In this document: piece by piece, positions 37,109 through 46,781 of the stretch
How the letters are laid out: each line of letters opens with the position of its first letter
How positions within the stretch are numbered: position 1 is the stretch's first letter
The notes under the pieces: generated by a model
What the model saw: only the letters and a program-made list of their open reading frames with translations
Databases searched by the model: none
What the model was told of the DNA's origin: nothing
Assembly: GCF_003533305.1 (NCBI RefSeq)
Contig: NZ_DOEH01000022.1
Span: forward strand, 1 to 64,000
Reading direction: 5' to 3'
From: Providencia sp.
GTDB lineage: Bacteria; Pseudomonadota; Gammaproteobacteria; Enterobacterales; Enterobacteriaceae
Length of the DNA: 64,000 nt
Made by a program: the position numbers and the translations under genes

Positions 37109-38197
37109 ATGGCTGGAAATTCAATAGGGCAACTTTTTCGTGTTACAACATTTGGTGAATCTCATGGATTGGCATTAGGTTGTATTATCGATGGGGTACC
37201 GCCGGGGTTATCGCTGACTGAGGCAGATTTACAAGTCGATTTAGACCGTCGTCGCCCTGGTACATCACGTTACACCACGGCGCGCCGAGAACCTGACCAA
37301 GTAAAAATATTGTCAGGGGTTTTTAATGGCATCACGACAGGAACTAGCATTGGTTTATTGATTGAAAATACCGATCAACGTTCGCAAGATTATGGTTCAA
37401 TTAAAGATGTTTTCAGACCTGGGCACGCCGATTATACCTATGAGCAAAAATATGGTCAGCGCGATTACCGTGGTGGTGGACGTTCATCTGCCCGTGAAAC
37501 GGCGATGCGAGTTGCTGCTGGTGCGGTTGCTAAAAAATATCTGCAAGAAAAGTTAGGTATTCAAATTCGTGGTTGTTTGACTCAAATGGGTTCCATTGAA
37601 TGCGAAATCAAAGATTGGTCAATTGTCGAAGAAAATCCATTTTTCTGCCCAGATCCGACTAAGCTTGATGCCCTTGATGAATTGCTGCGTGGATTGAAAA
37701 AAGAAGGTGATTCTATTGGCGCTAAAGTCACTGTTATTGCTGAAAATGTTCCCGCAGGACTAGGTGAACCCGTATTTGATCGCTTAGATGCCGATCTTGC
37801 TCATGCCTTAATGAGTATTAATGCGGTGAAAGGCGTTGAAATTGGTGATGGCTTCGGTGTTATTAGCTTGAAAGGCAGTGAAAATCGCGATGAAATTACT
37901 CAACATGGTTTTACTTCAAATCATGCAGGGGGGATTTTAGGTGGTATCAGTAGCAGCCAGCCTATCGTGGCGCATATTGCGATGAAACCGACATCAAGCA
38001 TTACTGTTTCAGGTAAAACACTTAATCGTGATGGTGAAGAAGTGGAAATGATCACCAAAGGTCGTCATGACCCTTGTGTGGGTATTCGTGCAGTGCCGAT
38101 TGCCGAAGCGATGATGGCGATTGTTTTGATGGATCACTACTTACGTCATCGTGGGCAGTGTGCTGATGTTATCCCGACAATGAAACCTTTTGCATAA
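37109..38197 (+). CDS. aroC: chorismate synthase
   Basis: A 362-residue flavin-dependent enzyme that forms chorismate from EPSP, the last common step of aromatic biosynthesis. Diagnostic stretches are [38 protein letters not shown], the [20 protein letters not shown] block and [27 protein letters not shown] lies near the C-terminus. Length matches E. coli (361). It follows prmB after 189 bases. E. coli has mepA downstream; here mepA is missing and yfcA comes next. Confidence 0.97.
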   Translation: MAGNSIGQLFRVTTFGESHGLALGCIIDGVPPGLSLTEADLQVDLDRRRPGTSRYTTARREPDQVKILSGVFNGITTGTSIGLLIENTDQRSQDYGSIKDVFRPGHADYTYEQKYGQRDYRGGGRSSARETAMRVAAGAVAKKYLQEKLGIQIRGCLTQMGSIECEIKDWSIVEENPFFCPDPTKLDALDELLRGLKKEGDSIGAKVTVIAENVPAGLGEPVFDRLDADLAHALMSINAVKGVEIGDGFGVISLKGSENRDEITQHGFTSNHAGGILGGISSSQPIVAHIAMKPTSSITVSGKTLNRDGEEVEMITKGRHDPCVGIRAVPIAEAMMAIVLMDHYLRHRGQCADVIPTMKPFA

Positions 38198-38239
38198 AAC
38201 CCCATAGCTAATCTGATTGATGTTTGTTTATAGGGTTAT

Positions 38240-38271
38240 TCAGTAGGTAGATGAGATTATCTGCCTACTGA
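38240..38271 (+). terminator. hairpin after aroC
   Basis: The arms tcagtaggtagat and atctgcctactga pair over 13 bp with one G-T wobble and a 6-nt loop, 43 bases past the aroC stop. It lacks a T tract. Confidence 0.6.
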
Positions 38272-38400
38272 TAAATAAAGGTTTGGATGATGCCTTTTTC
38301 AAAATATCTCATCTGGGCAGTGATACATTTGTTTATTAGAGGCGCTTATCGCTATGGATAAATAAAGGTATATTACGTCATTATTTTCTTTGTCTGGATT

Positions 38401-39210
38401 GTGAAAATGGATTGGCTGACCGCCGTTGCACCGGAAGTTTATTTACTGCTTTTTTTCGTTGCTCTCTTTGCTGGTTTTATTGACTCTATTGCTGGTGGCG
38501 GTGGTTTACTGACTATACCGGCACTGCTATCTGTGGGTATTACCCCCGTTGAAGCCTTGGCGACCAATAAATTGCAAGCGGTAGGCGGCTCATTTTCGTC
38601 AACCCTCTATTTTGTTCGGCGAAAAGCGATTAATCTGCGTGAACAAATCTTTCCTTTCATTATGACAATGATAGGCGCGATGATTGGTGCAATTGCTATC
38701 CAGATGATTGATACCGCATTTCTCAAGCAGTTATTGCCTATTATGGTCATCTGCGTGGGGCTCTATTTCTTATTGACGCCATCTATTGGTGCGCAAGACC
38801 GACAGCAACGCGTTAGCATGCCTGTATTTGGGGTGGCAATTGGCATGAGCTTAGGTTTTTATGATGGCGCATTCGGCCCAGGCACTGGCTCATTTCTGGC
38901 ATTGGGCTACGTATTATTACTTGGTTATAATTTAGCGAAAGCGACTGCTCATGCAAAATTACTCAATTTTGCCTCTAATTTTGGCTCCTTAGTGTTTTTT
39001 ATTATCGGAGGTCATGTTCTTTGGGTACTTGGCTTTGTTATGCTAATCGGCCAAATGATCGGTGCTAGGTTAGGTGCGCGCTTAGTATTGACTAAAGGAC
39101 AAAAACTTATCCGACCAATGATTGTGATTATTTCATTGCTAATGAGCATTAAATTGCTTCATGACAGCCATGGCGACGTGATCAAAGCTTGGTTTCTCTC
39201 ATTATTTTAA
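38401..39210 (+). CDS. yfcA: TSUP-family membrane transporter YfcA
   Basis: A 269-residue inner-membrane protein of the TauE/SafE (TSUP) family, the same length as E. coli YfcA. It has about eight hydrophobic segments and the family motif GFIDSIAGGGGLLTIPALL near residues 22-40, followed by ALATNKLQAVGG. The second pseudo-repeat has GFYDGAFGPGTGSFLALG. Family members export sulfur-containing anions such as sulfoacetate or sulfite; the substrate of YfcA is unknown. The start is GTG 38401. It precedes epmC by 17 bases and is likely cotranscribed with it. Confidence 0.93.
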   Translation: MKMDWLTAVAPEVYLLLFFVALFAGFIDSIAGGGGLLTIPALLSVGITPVEALATNKLQAVGGSFSSTLYFVRRKAINLREQIFPFIMTMIGAMIGAIAIQMIDTAFLKQLLPIMVICVGLYFLLTPSIGAQDRQQRVSMPVFGVAIGMSLGFYDGAFGPGTGSFLALGYVLLLGYNLAKATAHAKLLNFASNFGSLVFFIIGGHVLWVLGFVMLIGQMIGARLGARLVLTKGQKLIRPMIVIISLLMSIKLLHDSHGDVIKAWFLSLF

Positions 39211-39227
39211 GATGATTTGAATTATTC

Positions 39228-39776
39228 ATGACTAAACATAATTATCAGCAATTAATTAATATCTTCGACGAATGTTTTGGTGCGGAATATAACACCAAGT
39301 TGGTAAAAGGGGATGATGAGCCTATTTATTTACCTGCGGATGAAACTATTTCTTATCATCGCATTGTTTTTGCACATGGATTTTTCACGAGTGCGCTGCA
39401 TGAAATTTCACACTGGTGCATTGCGGGAGAAGCAAGGCGTCAGCAGGTCGATTACGGCTATTGGTACTGCCCAGATGGGCGTGATGCAAAGACTCAATGT
39501 GATTTCGAAGTGGTGGAAATTAAGCCTCAAGCATTTGATTGGTTATTTTGCGTGGCAGTGGGGATCCCATTTAATGTCAGCTGTGACAACCTAGAAGGTG
39601 ATTTTGAACCAGATCGCATTGCTTTTATGCGCAAAGTTCACGCACAAGTGATGTTATATTTAGAAAATGGTATCCCAGAACGACCATTACGCTTTGTTAA
39701 TGCGTTACAATCGTTTTACAATACGCCTCCACTTTGCGCGGAAGCATTCCCTTATCCGGAAGATATCTTCGCTTAA
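39228..39776 (+). CDS. epmC: elongation factor P hydroxylase EpmC
   Basis: A 182-residue enzyme, identical in length to E. coli EpmC (YfcM), which hydroxylates the modified lysine of elongation factor P. The metal-binding HEISHWCIAGEARR block (about residues 63-76), YWYCPDGRDA and FNVSCDNLEGDFEPDRI are conserved. It lies between yfcA and yfcL in a tight group. The modification partners epmA and epmB are not in this window. Confidence 0.95.
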   Translation: MTKHNYQQLINIFDECFGAEYNTKLVKGDDEPIYLPADETISYHRIVFAHGFFTSALHEISHWCIAGEARRQQVDYGYWYCPDGRDAKTQCDFEVVEIKPQAFDWLFCVAVGIPFNVSCDNLEGDFEPDRIAFMRKVHAQVMLYLENGIPERPLRFVNALQSFYNTPPLCAEAFPYPEDIFA

Positions 39777-39810
39777 TAAATCAAAACACTCATGATAGTA
39801 AGGATTAAGC

Positions 39811-40083
39811 ATGCTTGCGGATTTTGAAACACGCATACTGACAAAAATTGATGATATGGTCGAACACGCTAGCGATGACGAATTATTTGCGGGTGGATAC
39901 TTGCGTGGTCACTTAACCCTTGCTGTGGCAGAACTAGAAGAAGAAAACCAAACAAGCGCAGATGCGTTATATCAACGTGTTGAGCAAAGTATTCAAACTG
40001 CGATTAAAGCTGGCGAGCTGACACCACCTGATCAGATCTTGGTGTTGGGGATGTGGGGGCAGCTGTTGAACGAGGTGCGTTAA
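39811..40083 (+). CDS. yfcL: YfcL family protein
   Basis: A 90-residue acidic cytoplasmic protein of unknown function. The block [25 protein letters not shown] (about residues 13-37, cited for its core [13 protein letters not shown]) matches E. coli YfcL (92 residues). It follows epmC after 34 bases with a taagga ribosome site, forming a yfcA-epmC-yfcL group. It is followed by a palindromic repeat element. Confidence 0.92.
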   Translation: MLADFETRILTKIDDMVEHASDDELFAGGYLRGHLTLAVAELEEENQTSADALYQRVEQSIQTAIKAGELTPPDQILVLGMWGQLLNEVR

Positions 40084-40085
40084 TT

Positions 40086-40261
40086 ACTCTTCATATTTCA
40101 AGCTGTGGTGGTGTTGGCTGCACTTGCCGGCTAATCGCAACTCTTCATATTTCAAGCTGTGGCGTTGTTGGCTGCGCTTGCTAACCCTAGTCACATACTT
40201 ATGTATGCTCCTAGGGATTAGCTTCACTTGCCGCCTAGCCACAACTCGAACTATTTTGAGT
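40086..40261. repeat. intergenic palindromic repeat, one full and one internally deleted copy
   Basis: actcttcatatttcaagctg occurs at 40086 and again at 40140. The second copy runs to 40261 as a long imperfect palindrome: outer arms actcttcatattt and aactattttgagt, inner arms ccctag and ctaggg around cacatacttatgtatg. The first copy has left and right arms (ggctgc, cacttgccggcta) joined with the centre missing. This is a known type of enterobacterial (Yersinia, Serratia, Providencia) intergenic repeat, recalled from memory. Confidence 0.7.
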
Positions 40262-40342
40262 AATGTTTATATGATTTTTTTTATATTGATTTAAACCGCT
40301 TTTAATTAAATTACTTCAATTAGTTAAACTTATCGAGTCATT

Positions 40343-40858
40343 ATGTATTCCATTCGCCTTGCAAATCAATATGATGCTAAATATCTTCCTGCGGTTGAAA
40401 AATCGGCGGCTCAAACTTTTTTGGGACATGATAAATTTGGTTGGATAGCGCAAGGTAATGTGCAGACTGAGCAAGATCATCTGAAATTTATTCAATTACA
40501 AATGGAATGGATTGCAGTTAACAATAGTGATGAGCCTATTGGTTTTATTAATTTCGAAAAACACGAAAATAGCCTGCACATTTGCGAATTATCTGTTTGT
40601 CAGCAATGGCAAGGAAAAGGTATTGGCAAGCAGCTAATTAAGCAGGTTTTTAATACGGCAGTTAATTTAGGGATAGCGCGAATTACACTAACGACTTTTT
40701 GTGAAATTCCATGGAATGCACCTTACTATCAAAGTTTAGGTTTCTCAATTATTGAAAAAGAAAATCTAACATCTGCATTACAACAAATTGTGCAGCATGA
40801 GTTAGATATTGGTTTTGAACCCCAAGATAGATGTGCGATGGAAATTATTTTAATTTAA
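40343..40858 (+). CDS. GNAT-family N-acetyltransferase
   Basis: A 171-residue acetyltransferase of the GNAT fold. The acetyl-CoA-binding motif is CQQWQGKGIGKQLIKQVFNTA (core GKGIGKQL, about residues 94-101), after the strand HICELSV. The motif B region reads APYYQSLGFSII (about residues 128-139). Substrate unknown. It lies between the palindromic repeat and mnmC, convergent with mnmC, in a place where E. coli has no gene. Confidence 0.85.
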   Translation: MYSIRLANQYDAKYLPAVEKSAAQTFLGHDKFGWIAQGNVQTEQDHLKFIQLQMEWIAVNNSDEPIGFINFEKHENSLHICELSVCQQWQGKGIGKQLIKQVFNTAVNLGIARITLTTFCEIPWNAPYYQSLGFSIIEKENLTSALQQIVQHELDIGFEPQDRCAMEIILI

Positions 40859-40862
40859 ATAG

Positions 40863-40892
40863 TTGGTCTGCTAGATATAAATAACAGACCAA
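40863..40892. terminator. shared hairpin between the GNAT gene and mnmC
   Basis: Perfect arms ttggtctg and cagaccaa enclose a 14-nt loop in the 43-base gap between convergent genes. Confidence 0.65.
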
Positions 40893-40901
40893 TACAATTC
40901 A

Positions 40902-42938
40902 TTAGTAAGGCTTTTTCACTTTCCTGCCAAGTAACAATTTTCTTACCCAAAATCGATTAGGATGCAATTCTGCTAAGGTTTCATCATCTAAAGGCAATGG
41001 CTGTCCAAAAATTTGCGATGCTAAAATTTCCGCACATAACGGTGCCGTTGAAAGACCGCGAGAACCTAAAGCGCCTAAAATAAATAAATTGGGGTGAACG
41101 GGGGCATTGGCGATAGATTGCTTGCGCGCCATTTGTTGAGGTAATTCTTTGTATATCAACATGAGCTTATCATAATCAGGGACATTGCCAACTAATGGCA
41201 TATGGTCGCGGATGACACAGCGAATGCCTTGACGTGAACGTTGTTGTGATACATCGATTTCGTGTGGCCATGCTAGATCCGGCAGGTTATCAATGAGCTT
41301 TTGCTTGTTACCTTGCTGTTCTTCTTCACTATAATCAAAATCAAGATGCTCACGCTGATAACTCGCCCCTAAGCAATGTTGTTCATTTGATGAGTCTGCT
41401 GGGGTCAAATATCCTTCAAAACAGAGGACGTTTTTCAGTTTTTGGAGTGTTGGATTGGTTGGAATATGGCTGACTTGTCCACGAATAGGCGTGATTGGAA
41501 TGTATTCGGTTTGTGTAAATTGTCTGAGTTTATAGCCATTAGCGATAACAATAGTTTGATGAATGAATTGTTTTGTTGTGCCAGCAACATCAATATCTAA
41601 TTGCCAATTATCGTCGTTGTGCTCGAGTTGGTTAACCTCATGTTCAAAACAAAACTCAACACCTTGTGCTTGAAGATATTGAGTTAAACTGTCACAAAGT
41701 TGAGCAGGGCAAAGCCAGCCACCAGTAGCATAGTGAATACCTGAATGATTTACTTCCACTCCGCAAATTTCACTCAGTTGTTGTTTGCTTTTACCAACTG
41801 CAAAATTTTCTGGCCACTGTGTTTGTAACATGGTTTCAATTTTTTGAGCAATTTTATCATTATAGGCGAGTTGGCTAACACCGCACCACTGCCCATCAAA
41901 TTCTAATCCTATGGTGGCGAGATAATGGTAAAAGCGCGAGGCAAATGGAAATGCACTGACAAAAAAACGTTCTAGGGGATCGTTATTGCCAGTGAGTAGC
42001 GGGTAAATTGCCCCTTGTCGATTTCCTGATGCATTTTGGGCTACTCGCTTGTCTTTGCAATAAAGTGTGACTTTAGCGCCGCGTTTCATCAAGGTATAAG
42101 CGGCGGTTAAACTGGCTAATCCGCCACCAATAATGGCAATATCATCAGTTTTACTGGCAGGTAATCGTGCAAACCATGGTGTTGGTAGATCAGTGCTTTT
42201 TTTAATTAAGCTACCAATTAGCATTTCACGCTTTTGACCAAAACCTTTGGCTTTATGAATGGCAAAACCTGCTTGTTGTAATCCTCTTTTGACAAAACCC
42301 GCTACGGTAAAAGTGGAAAATGTGGCATTATTTTTGGAAAATTTTGCCATTGTAGTGAACAGCTGTTCGCTCCACATAAGTGGGTTTTTTGATGGGGCAA
42401 ATCCATCTAAAAACCAAGCGTCTATCTGATTGTTTAAGCTGAAATTAAGTTGAGATATCTGTTCATTAACGTCACCAAACCATAAATCTAAGGTTATCGC
42501 ACCATTTTCTAAGAGTATTCTATGGTTTCCAGCTAGGGGCTGTGGCCAATATTCACATAATCGTTTTGATAGCGGGGCAAGTTCAGGCCAACAGCTGTGC
42601 GCTGTAATTAAATCTTGTTTTGTTAAAGGGTATTTTTCAAAGCTAATGAAATGTAAACGTTGTGTTGTAGCTTGTGGGTTAGCTAATTTGAATTGAACAA
42701 AAGCTTGCCATAACACGAGAAAATTCAATCCAGTACCGAATCCGGTCTCTGCAATAACACAGGTTTTAAATGGATGAGTTGAGAAACGTTCAGGGAAATG
42801 ATTTCCGTGTAAAAACACATGGCGCGCTTCTTCTAAGCCACTTTGATTTGAAAAATAAATATCCTCAAATTGTTCAGACATTGGCGTACCTTCCTCATTC
42901 CAGCTAAGGTTTGCAGTCTCTATGGCTATCTTTTTCAC
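40902..42938 (-). CDS. mnmC: bifunctional tRNA mnm5s2U biosynthesis enzyme MnmC
   Basis: About 678 residues, with two domains. The N-terminal SAM-dependent methyltransferase has [17 protein letters not shown] and [17 protein letters not shown]. The C-terminal FAD oxidoreductase has [22 protein letters not shown] (core [11 protein letters not shown], about residues 270-280) and [17 protein letters not shown]. It completes the wobble-uridine modification of tRNAs for Lys, Glu and Gln. GTG 42938 is preferred because [14 protein letters not shown] aligns with the E. coli N-terminus; ATG 42950 would add four residues. It is divergent from fabB, as in E. coli. Confidence 0.94.
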   Translation of the reverse strand: MKKIAIETANLSWNEEGTPMSEQFEDIYFSNQSGLEEARHVFLHGNHFPERFSTHPFKTCVIAETGFGTGLNFLVLWQAFVQFKLANPQATTQRLHFISFEKYPLTKQDLITAHSCWPELAPLSKRLCEYWPQPLAGNHRILLENGAITLDLWFGDVNEQISQLNFSLNNQIDAWFLDGFAPSKNPLMWSEQLFTTMAKFSKNNATFSTFTVAGFVKRGLQQAGFAIHKAKGFGQKREMLIGSLIKKSTDLPTPWFARLPASKTDDIAIIGGGLASLTAAYTLMKRGAKVTLYCKDKRVAQNASGNRQGAIYPLLTGNNDPLERFFVSAFPFASRFYHYLATIGLEFDGQWCGVSQLAYNDKIAQKIETMLQTQWPENFAVGKSKQQLSEICGVEVNHSGIHYATGGWLCPAQLCDSLTQYLQAQGVEFCFEHEVNQLEHNDDNWQLDIDVAGTTKQFIHQTIVIANGYKLRQFTQTEYIPITPIRGQVSHIPTNPTLQKLKNVLCFEGYLTPADSSNEQHCLGASYQREHLDFDYSEEEQQGNKQKLIDNLPDLAWPHEIDVSQQRSRQGIRCVIRDHMPLVGNVPDYDKLMLIYKELPQQMARKQSIANAPVHPNLFILGALGSRGLSTAPLCAEILASQIFGQPLPLDDETLAELHPNRFWVRKLLLGRKVKKPY

Positions 42939-43054
42939 GTTACAATCCATTTTTACTTAAATAATGGTTGAATTTTAGCGCTGATGACGGCGTAAGGCTA
43001 CCTTCACATAAAAGTCTTATGAGTGTCATAAATAAAAAAATACAAATATTTACC

Positions 43055-43069
43055 CTGATCGGACTTGTT
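43055..43069. promoter_or_regulatory. FadR-like activator site upstream of fabB
   Basis: ctgatcggacttgtt closely resembles the known E. coli fabB FadR site, where FadR activates unsaturated fatty acid synthesis. It abuts the FabR-like site. Confidence 0.7.
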
Positions 43070-43070
43070 C

Positions 43071-43088
43071 AGCGTACAAGTGTAAGCT
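43071..43088. promoter_or_regulatory. FabR-like operator upstream of fabB
   Basis: agcgtacaagtgtaagct matches the FabR palindrome AGCGTACA-N2-TGTACGCT at all but one position. FabR represses fabB and fabA in response to the unsaturated acyl pool. Confidence 0.8.
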
Positions 43089-43141
43089 AAAGTGACTGCA
43101 TGTAATCCCGCAATCAAATAATTATAGTTATGAGGTAACGA

Positions 43142-44356
43142 ATGAAGCGTGCAGTCATCACTGGCCTAGGTATTGTTTCCAGCATTGGTAATAACCAGGA
43201 AGAAGTACTGGCTTCTCTGAAGGAAGGTCGTTCCGGGATCACTTTCTCAGAAGAATTTAAAGAGGCAGGGCTGCGTAGTCATGTCTGGGGTAATGTTAAA
43301 ATGGATACTGACGGTTTGATTGACCGTAAGATCCGCCGCTTTATGAGCGATTGCTCAGTTTATGCTTACCTGTCAATGGAGCAGGCAATTAAAGATTCAA
43401 ATCTAGCAGAAGACCAAGTTTCAAATTTACGTACTGGTATCGTTGTTGGTTCAGGTGGTGGTTCACCTCGTAACCAAGTGGCGGGTTCTGATGGTATGCG
43501 TGCTAAAGGTTTACGCGGCGTCGGTCCCTATATGGTAACGCGTGCAATGGCATCAGGTATTTCAGCTTGCTTGGCAACTCCGTTTAAAATTAAAGGCGTA
43601 AACTATTCAATTAGTTCAGCCTGTTCTACTTCTGCACACTGTATCGGCCACGCCGTTGAGCTTATTCAATTAGGTAAGCAAGATGTTGTTTTTGCTGGCG
43701 GTGGTGAAGAGCTGAGCTGGGAAATGACTTGTGAATTTGATGCAATGGGCGCATTGTCAACGAAATACAATGAAACGCCAGATAAAGCATCTAGAACCTA
43801 TGACCAAGACCGTGACGGTTTTGTTATTGCAGGTGGTGGCGCGATTGTTGTTGTTGAAGAGTTAGAACATGCATTAGCACGTGGCGCGCACATCTATGCT
43901 GAAGTTGTGGGTTATGGTGCAACTTCTGATGGTGCCGATATGGTTTCTCCTTCAGGTGAAGGTGCGGTACGTTGTATGCAAATGGCAATGCACGGTATTG
44001 AAGGCAAAATTGACTATATTAATACTCATGGTACTTCAACGCCTGTAGGTGATACGAAAGAACTAGAAGCTATCCAAGAAGTGTTTGGTCATGATTCACC
44101 TGCAATTTCTGCAACTAAAGCAATGACAGGTCACTCATTGGGTGCTGCGGGTGCTCAAGAAGCAATTTATAGCTTATTGATGTTAGAGCATGGTTTTATT
44201 GCACCAAGTATTAACGTTGAAAATCTTGACGAAAAAGCAGCAGGTTTGAATATTGTGACTAAACCTACTGAGCAAGCACTGAATACTGTTATGTCAAATA
44301 GCTTTGGTTTCGGCGGTACAAACGCAACATTAGTGATGAGCAAATATAAAGCGTAA
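43142..44356 (+). CDS. fabB: 3-oxoacyl-ACP synthase I (FabB)
   Basis: A 404-residue condensing enzyme of fatty acid synthesis, needed to elongate unsaturated chains. The active cysteine is in [14 protein letters not shown] (Cys about 161), and the two catalytic histidines are in [14 protein letters not shown] and [14 protein letters not shown]. The C-terminal [14 protein letters not shown] is intact. Length and sequence match E. coli (406). FadR-like and FabR-like sites precede it and a strong terminator follows. Confidence 0.97.
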   Translation: MKRAVITGLGIVSSIGNNQEEVLASLKEGRSGITFSEEFKEAGLRSHVWGNVKMDTDGLIDRKIRRFMSDCSVYAYLSMEQAIKDSNLAEDQVSNLRTGIVVGSGGGSPRNQVAGSDGMRAKGLRGVGPYMVTRAMASGISACLATPFKIKGVNYSISSACSTSAHCIGHAVELIQLGKQDVVFAGGGEELSWEMTCEFDAMGALSTKYNETPDKASRTYDQDRDGFVIAGGGAIVVVEELEHALARGAHIYAEVVGYGATSDGADMVSPSGEGAVRCMQMAMHGIEGKIDYINTHGTSTPVGDTKELEAIQEVFGHDSPAISATKAMTGHSLGAAGAQEAIYSLLMLEHGFIAPSINVENLDEKAAGLNIVTKPTEQALNTVMSNSFGFGGTNATLVMSKYKA

Positions 44357-44394
44357 TTTGTATTATATCGCGTCATTATTGTGCGAATAGAAAA

Positions 44395-44424
44395 AGCGAG
44401 AACTTAGGTTCTCGTTTTTTTTTT
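44395..44424 (+). terminator. factor-independent terminator after fabB
   Basis: The arms cgagaac and gttctcg enclose a 4-nt loop and are followed by about ten T. Confidence 0.92.
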
Positions 44425-44547
44425 GAAAAAAAGTGATGAGTCTTGATGGAGAATCATTTTGTTAAATTATTGGTGCTGTAAGTATGAGAACTTATCTATG
44501 GTTGAAATCGTAAAATATATCTCATCACTTAAATGAAAAGGATCGAT

Positions 44548-44718
44548 ATGAATGTAACGAGGTTTCATTTTCCAATATTGAAGCAAGACTTGAGAATTTT
44601 AAAGGAAGCATTTTCGAAATATATAAAAAGCAAATTTAGTAGGATGATTAATAAAATATATAACATTGAGATCCCATTCCCATTGCACACGAAAAAGCAT
44701 AGTCGCAATAAATATTAA
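44548..44718 (+). CDS. possible small basic protein, unrecognised
   Basis: A 56-residue frame with a good ribosome site (aaaagga, five bases before ATG 44548). The product is basic (NVTRFHFPILKQDLRIL, then SKYIKSKFSRMINKI and HTKKHSRNKY) with no recognisable domain or signal. An upstream in-frame ATG at 44533 exists. It lies between the fabB terminator and the EamA gene, a place variable between enterobacteria. It may be a real small protein or a chance frame. Confidence 0.3.
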   Translation: MNVTRFHFPILKQDLRILKEAFSKYIKSKFSRMINKIYNIEIPFPLHTKKHSRNKY

Positions 44719-44767
44719 TAGGGGAATGAAAAGATATTTATCTAAATTAGCGTCATAAAGTATCTAT

Positions 44768-44794
44768 ATAAAAATAGCCCCACGGAAGTGGGGC
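44768..44794 (-). terminator. terminator of the EamA transporter gene
   Basis: Perfect arms gccccac and gtggggc enclose a ggaa/ttcc loop. On the minus strand, tatttttat follows. It lies 70 bases past the EamA stop codon. Confidence 0.8.
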
Positions 44795-44864
44795 ATATTG
44801 GTTACGACATTGCATTCAAACTTGTATCACGCTATAGAATAGATAGACTGTAATCGTATCGTTA

Positions 44865-45785
44865 TTATTGGCAGCTATCTTCCTGCGTTGTTTTTTTCCT
44901 ACGGCTAAAGACTTGAGTTAGCGGCGTGCGGAGCTGTTGCGCTAGCATTACACCTAATAAAACCACACCTCCGCCTATTAAGTGATAGCTTTTTAATTCT
45001 TCACCGAGTGCAAAGATGGCAATAATGGCTGTAAATACCGGAGCAAGGTTCATAAATATTGACGTGGTATTGGCACCTAAGCGCATGACTCCTTGGATCC
45101 ACATCGCAGGTGCAATAATGGATGCGGCAATACCCGCAAAAAGAACTAATCCAATATTATGACTATTTAAAGAGACGTCATCTGCTAATACAAAGCTTGG
45201 TATTAATAAAATCACGCCAAAAAAGATTTGTATATACAAAGAATCCCAGCTTGAGAGTTTAATCCCCCAGCGCTTAGTTAAAACACCATATAAGGCATAA
45301 GCGGCGGAAGCTATGATCATTAGTAACTCACCCGTACCTAAACCGTGTGTTAACAGACTACTTGGATTGCCTTGGCTGACTAGCCACACTAAGCCTGATA
45401 ACGAGAGGGCTGCACCAACAACAATACCCACGGTTGGAATAATGCGTAGCACAAAAATACTAATAATAACTGTTAATAATGGAATTAATGAATTCATTAT
45501 TCCCATGAATGTGGCACTGACAGTATGAGCTGCATAATAGGCAAGGCTTTGGTAGATCATCATGCCCAAAGCACCTAAAATGGCGAGCTGCCACCAATGT
45601 TTCATCACAATTTGTTTATTTTTAAGCACTGACCGAAAAACAAAAGGTGTCATCACCACAAGCGCTAAAGCCCAACGATAAAATGATATTGCAGCCGGAT
45701 CTATTGCCGTCGCTGCTGCTTTGCTGACGATAGCATTGAGTGACCATAAAAAAACCGCAATGAGCGGAAAAAGAAAATTTTTCAT
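44865..45785 (-). CDS. EamA-family (DMT) transporter
   Basis: A 306-residue inner-membrane protein with ten predicted helices in two EamA repeats, beginning LFPLIAVFLWSLNAIVSKAA (about residues 4-23) and, for the second, GTGELLMIIASAAYALYGVL. Family members export amino acids or metabolites; the substrate here is unknown. ATG 45785 is chosen because gggaga lies about nine bases upstream; ATG 45794 is too close to that site. It is divergent from an AraC-type regulator gene across 101 bases, so the regulator probably controls it. Neither gene occupies this place in E. coli. Confidence 0.88.
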   Translation of the reverse strand: MKNFLFPLIAVFLWSLNAIVSKAAATAIDPAAISFYRWALALVVMTPFVFRSVLKNKQIVMKHWWQLAILGALGMMIYQSLAYYAAHTVSATFMGIMNSLIPLLTVIISIFVLRIIPTVGIVVGAALSLSGLVWLVSQGNPSSLLTHGLGTGELLMIIASAAYALYGVLTKRWGIKLSSWDSLYIQIFFGVILLIPSFVLADDVSLNSHNIGLVLFAGIAASIIAPAMWIQGVMRLGANTTSIFMNLAPVFTAIIAIFALGEELKSYHLIGGGVVLLGVMLAQQLRTPLTQVFSRRKKTTQEDSCQ

Positions 45786-45824
45786 TAAAAGCATTCTCCC
45801 AAATGAGTGGGACTAGTATACATC

Positions 45825-45879
45825 TGTCTGATTTTTTATATATACTGATTACCAGACATTCGATAACGTTTTTCAGACA
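45825..45879. promoter_or_regulatory. AraC-type repeated sites in the EamA/AraC divergent promoter
   Basis: CAGACA occurs at 45853-45858 and 45874-45879, 21 bp apart, and its reverse complement TGTCTG at 45825-45830. A spacing of two helical turns between direct repeats is typical of AraC-family binding. The last copy runs into the ribosome site of the regulator gene. Confidence 0.5.
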
Positions 45880-45886
45880 GGATAAG

Positions 45887-46699
45887 ATGCGAAATTCAAA
45901 ATCTGACACTTGGTTAGTGAATGAATGCAATATTATTGAACCCACATTTATTGCATTACGTCATGAGCAAATTAATACCCAGACAGAGTACAAATCCCAT
46001 GCACATGCATTTGGGCAGTTGCTTTATGTTGTCTGCGGTATTATGGAAATGGAGGTTGAGGGCAAACATTATCTAGCGCCGCCTGAATTTTGTATTTGGA
46101 TACCGGCCAATACTCAACATGCTAGTTTTAGCAAGCAAAGTGTTAAATTTCGGATTATTGATTTTTCACAAAAATACAATGATAAATTTGCGCAGCGTGC
46201 TTGCGTGGTAAAGTTAAGTGCAATTTTCCATTCCATTATGACCGATATGTTTCTACGCGGTGTTTCACTACCCGAGACAGAACAAGATACGAGATTGGCT
46301 GAGGTATTAATTGACCAATTCGCTGTTTTGCCTTGCCAAGATACCTATTTACCGACCACTAAAGACCGTTTTCTAGCACCGATATTACAAGAATTACAAA
46401 AAGAACCTGCCGATAATACAACATTGGCGGAATGGGCGAAGCGCTATTATACCTCAGAAAGAACGCTATCAAGGCGTTGCCAGCAAGAATTGGGGATGTC
46501 TTTTAGTGAGTGGCGGCAACGTTTACGTTATTTACATGCAGTAGCCGCATTGGAACAAGGAAAAAGTGTCTATGAAGTCGCTCTTGATGTCGGCTACAGC
46601 TCTGCATCTGCTTTTATTGCTATGTTCCAGCAGATATCAGGTGTGACGCCTGACCGTTTTCGTTTAAAAGAGTTTATCGTGCAAGGTAATCTAGGGTAG
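45887..46699 (+). CDS. AraC-family transcriptional regulator
   Basis: A 270-residue regulator. The N-terminal half is a cupin-like sensor domain (HAHAFGQLLYVVCGIMEMEV, about residues 36-55, then PPEFCIWIPANTQHA). The C-terminal AraC DNA-binding domain has two helix-turn-helix units: TLAEWAKRYYTSERTLSRRCQ and SVYEVALDVGYSSASAFIAMF (cores given), closing with GVTPDRFR. It is of the YdeC/NimR-like layout. The start ATG 45887 follows caggataag; the frame could open at 45803. It is divergent from the EamA exporter it probably controls. The inducer is unknown. Confidence 0.9.
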   Translation: MRNSKSDTWLVNECNIIEPTFIALRHEQINTQTEYKSHAHAFGQLLYVVCGIMEMEVEGKHYLAPPEFCIWIPANTQHASFSKQSVKFRIIDFSQKYNDKFAQRACVVKLSAIFHSIMTDMFLRGVSLPETEQDTRLAEVLIDQFAVLPCQDTYLPTTKDRFLAPILQELQKEPADNTTLAEWAKRYYTSERTLSRRCQQELGMSFSEWRQRLRYLHAVAALEQGKSVYEVALDVGYSSASAFIAMFQQISGVTPDRFRLKEFIVQGNLG

Positions 46700-46781
46700 T
46701 GGCTTTTATGGGAACGTGGCAAAATATAGGCCCTTGTTATATCTCGAGCAACAGATACGTCAATCTATTGGGACAAATTAA

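Noticed and set aside
40086..40261. ERIC element
   Set aside because: The size is similar, but the arms and centre do not match the ERIC consensus I know; it fits another palindromic repeat type better.
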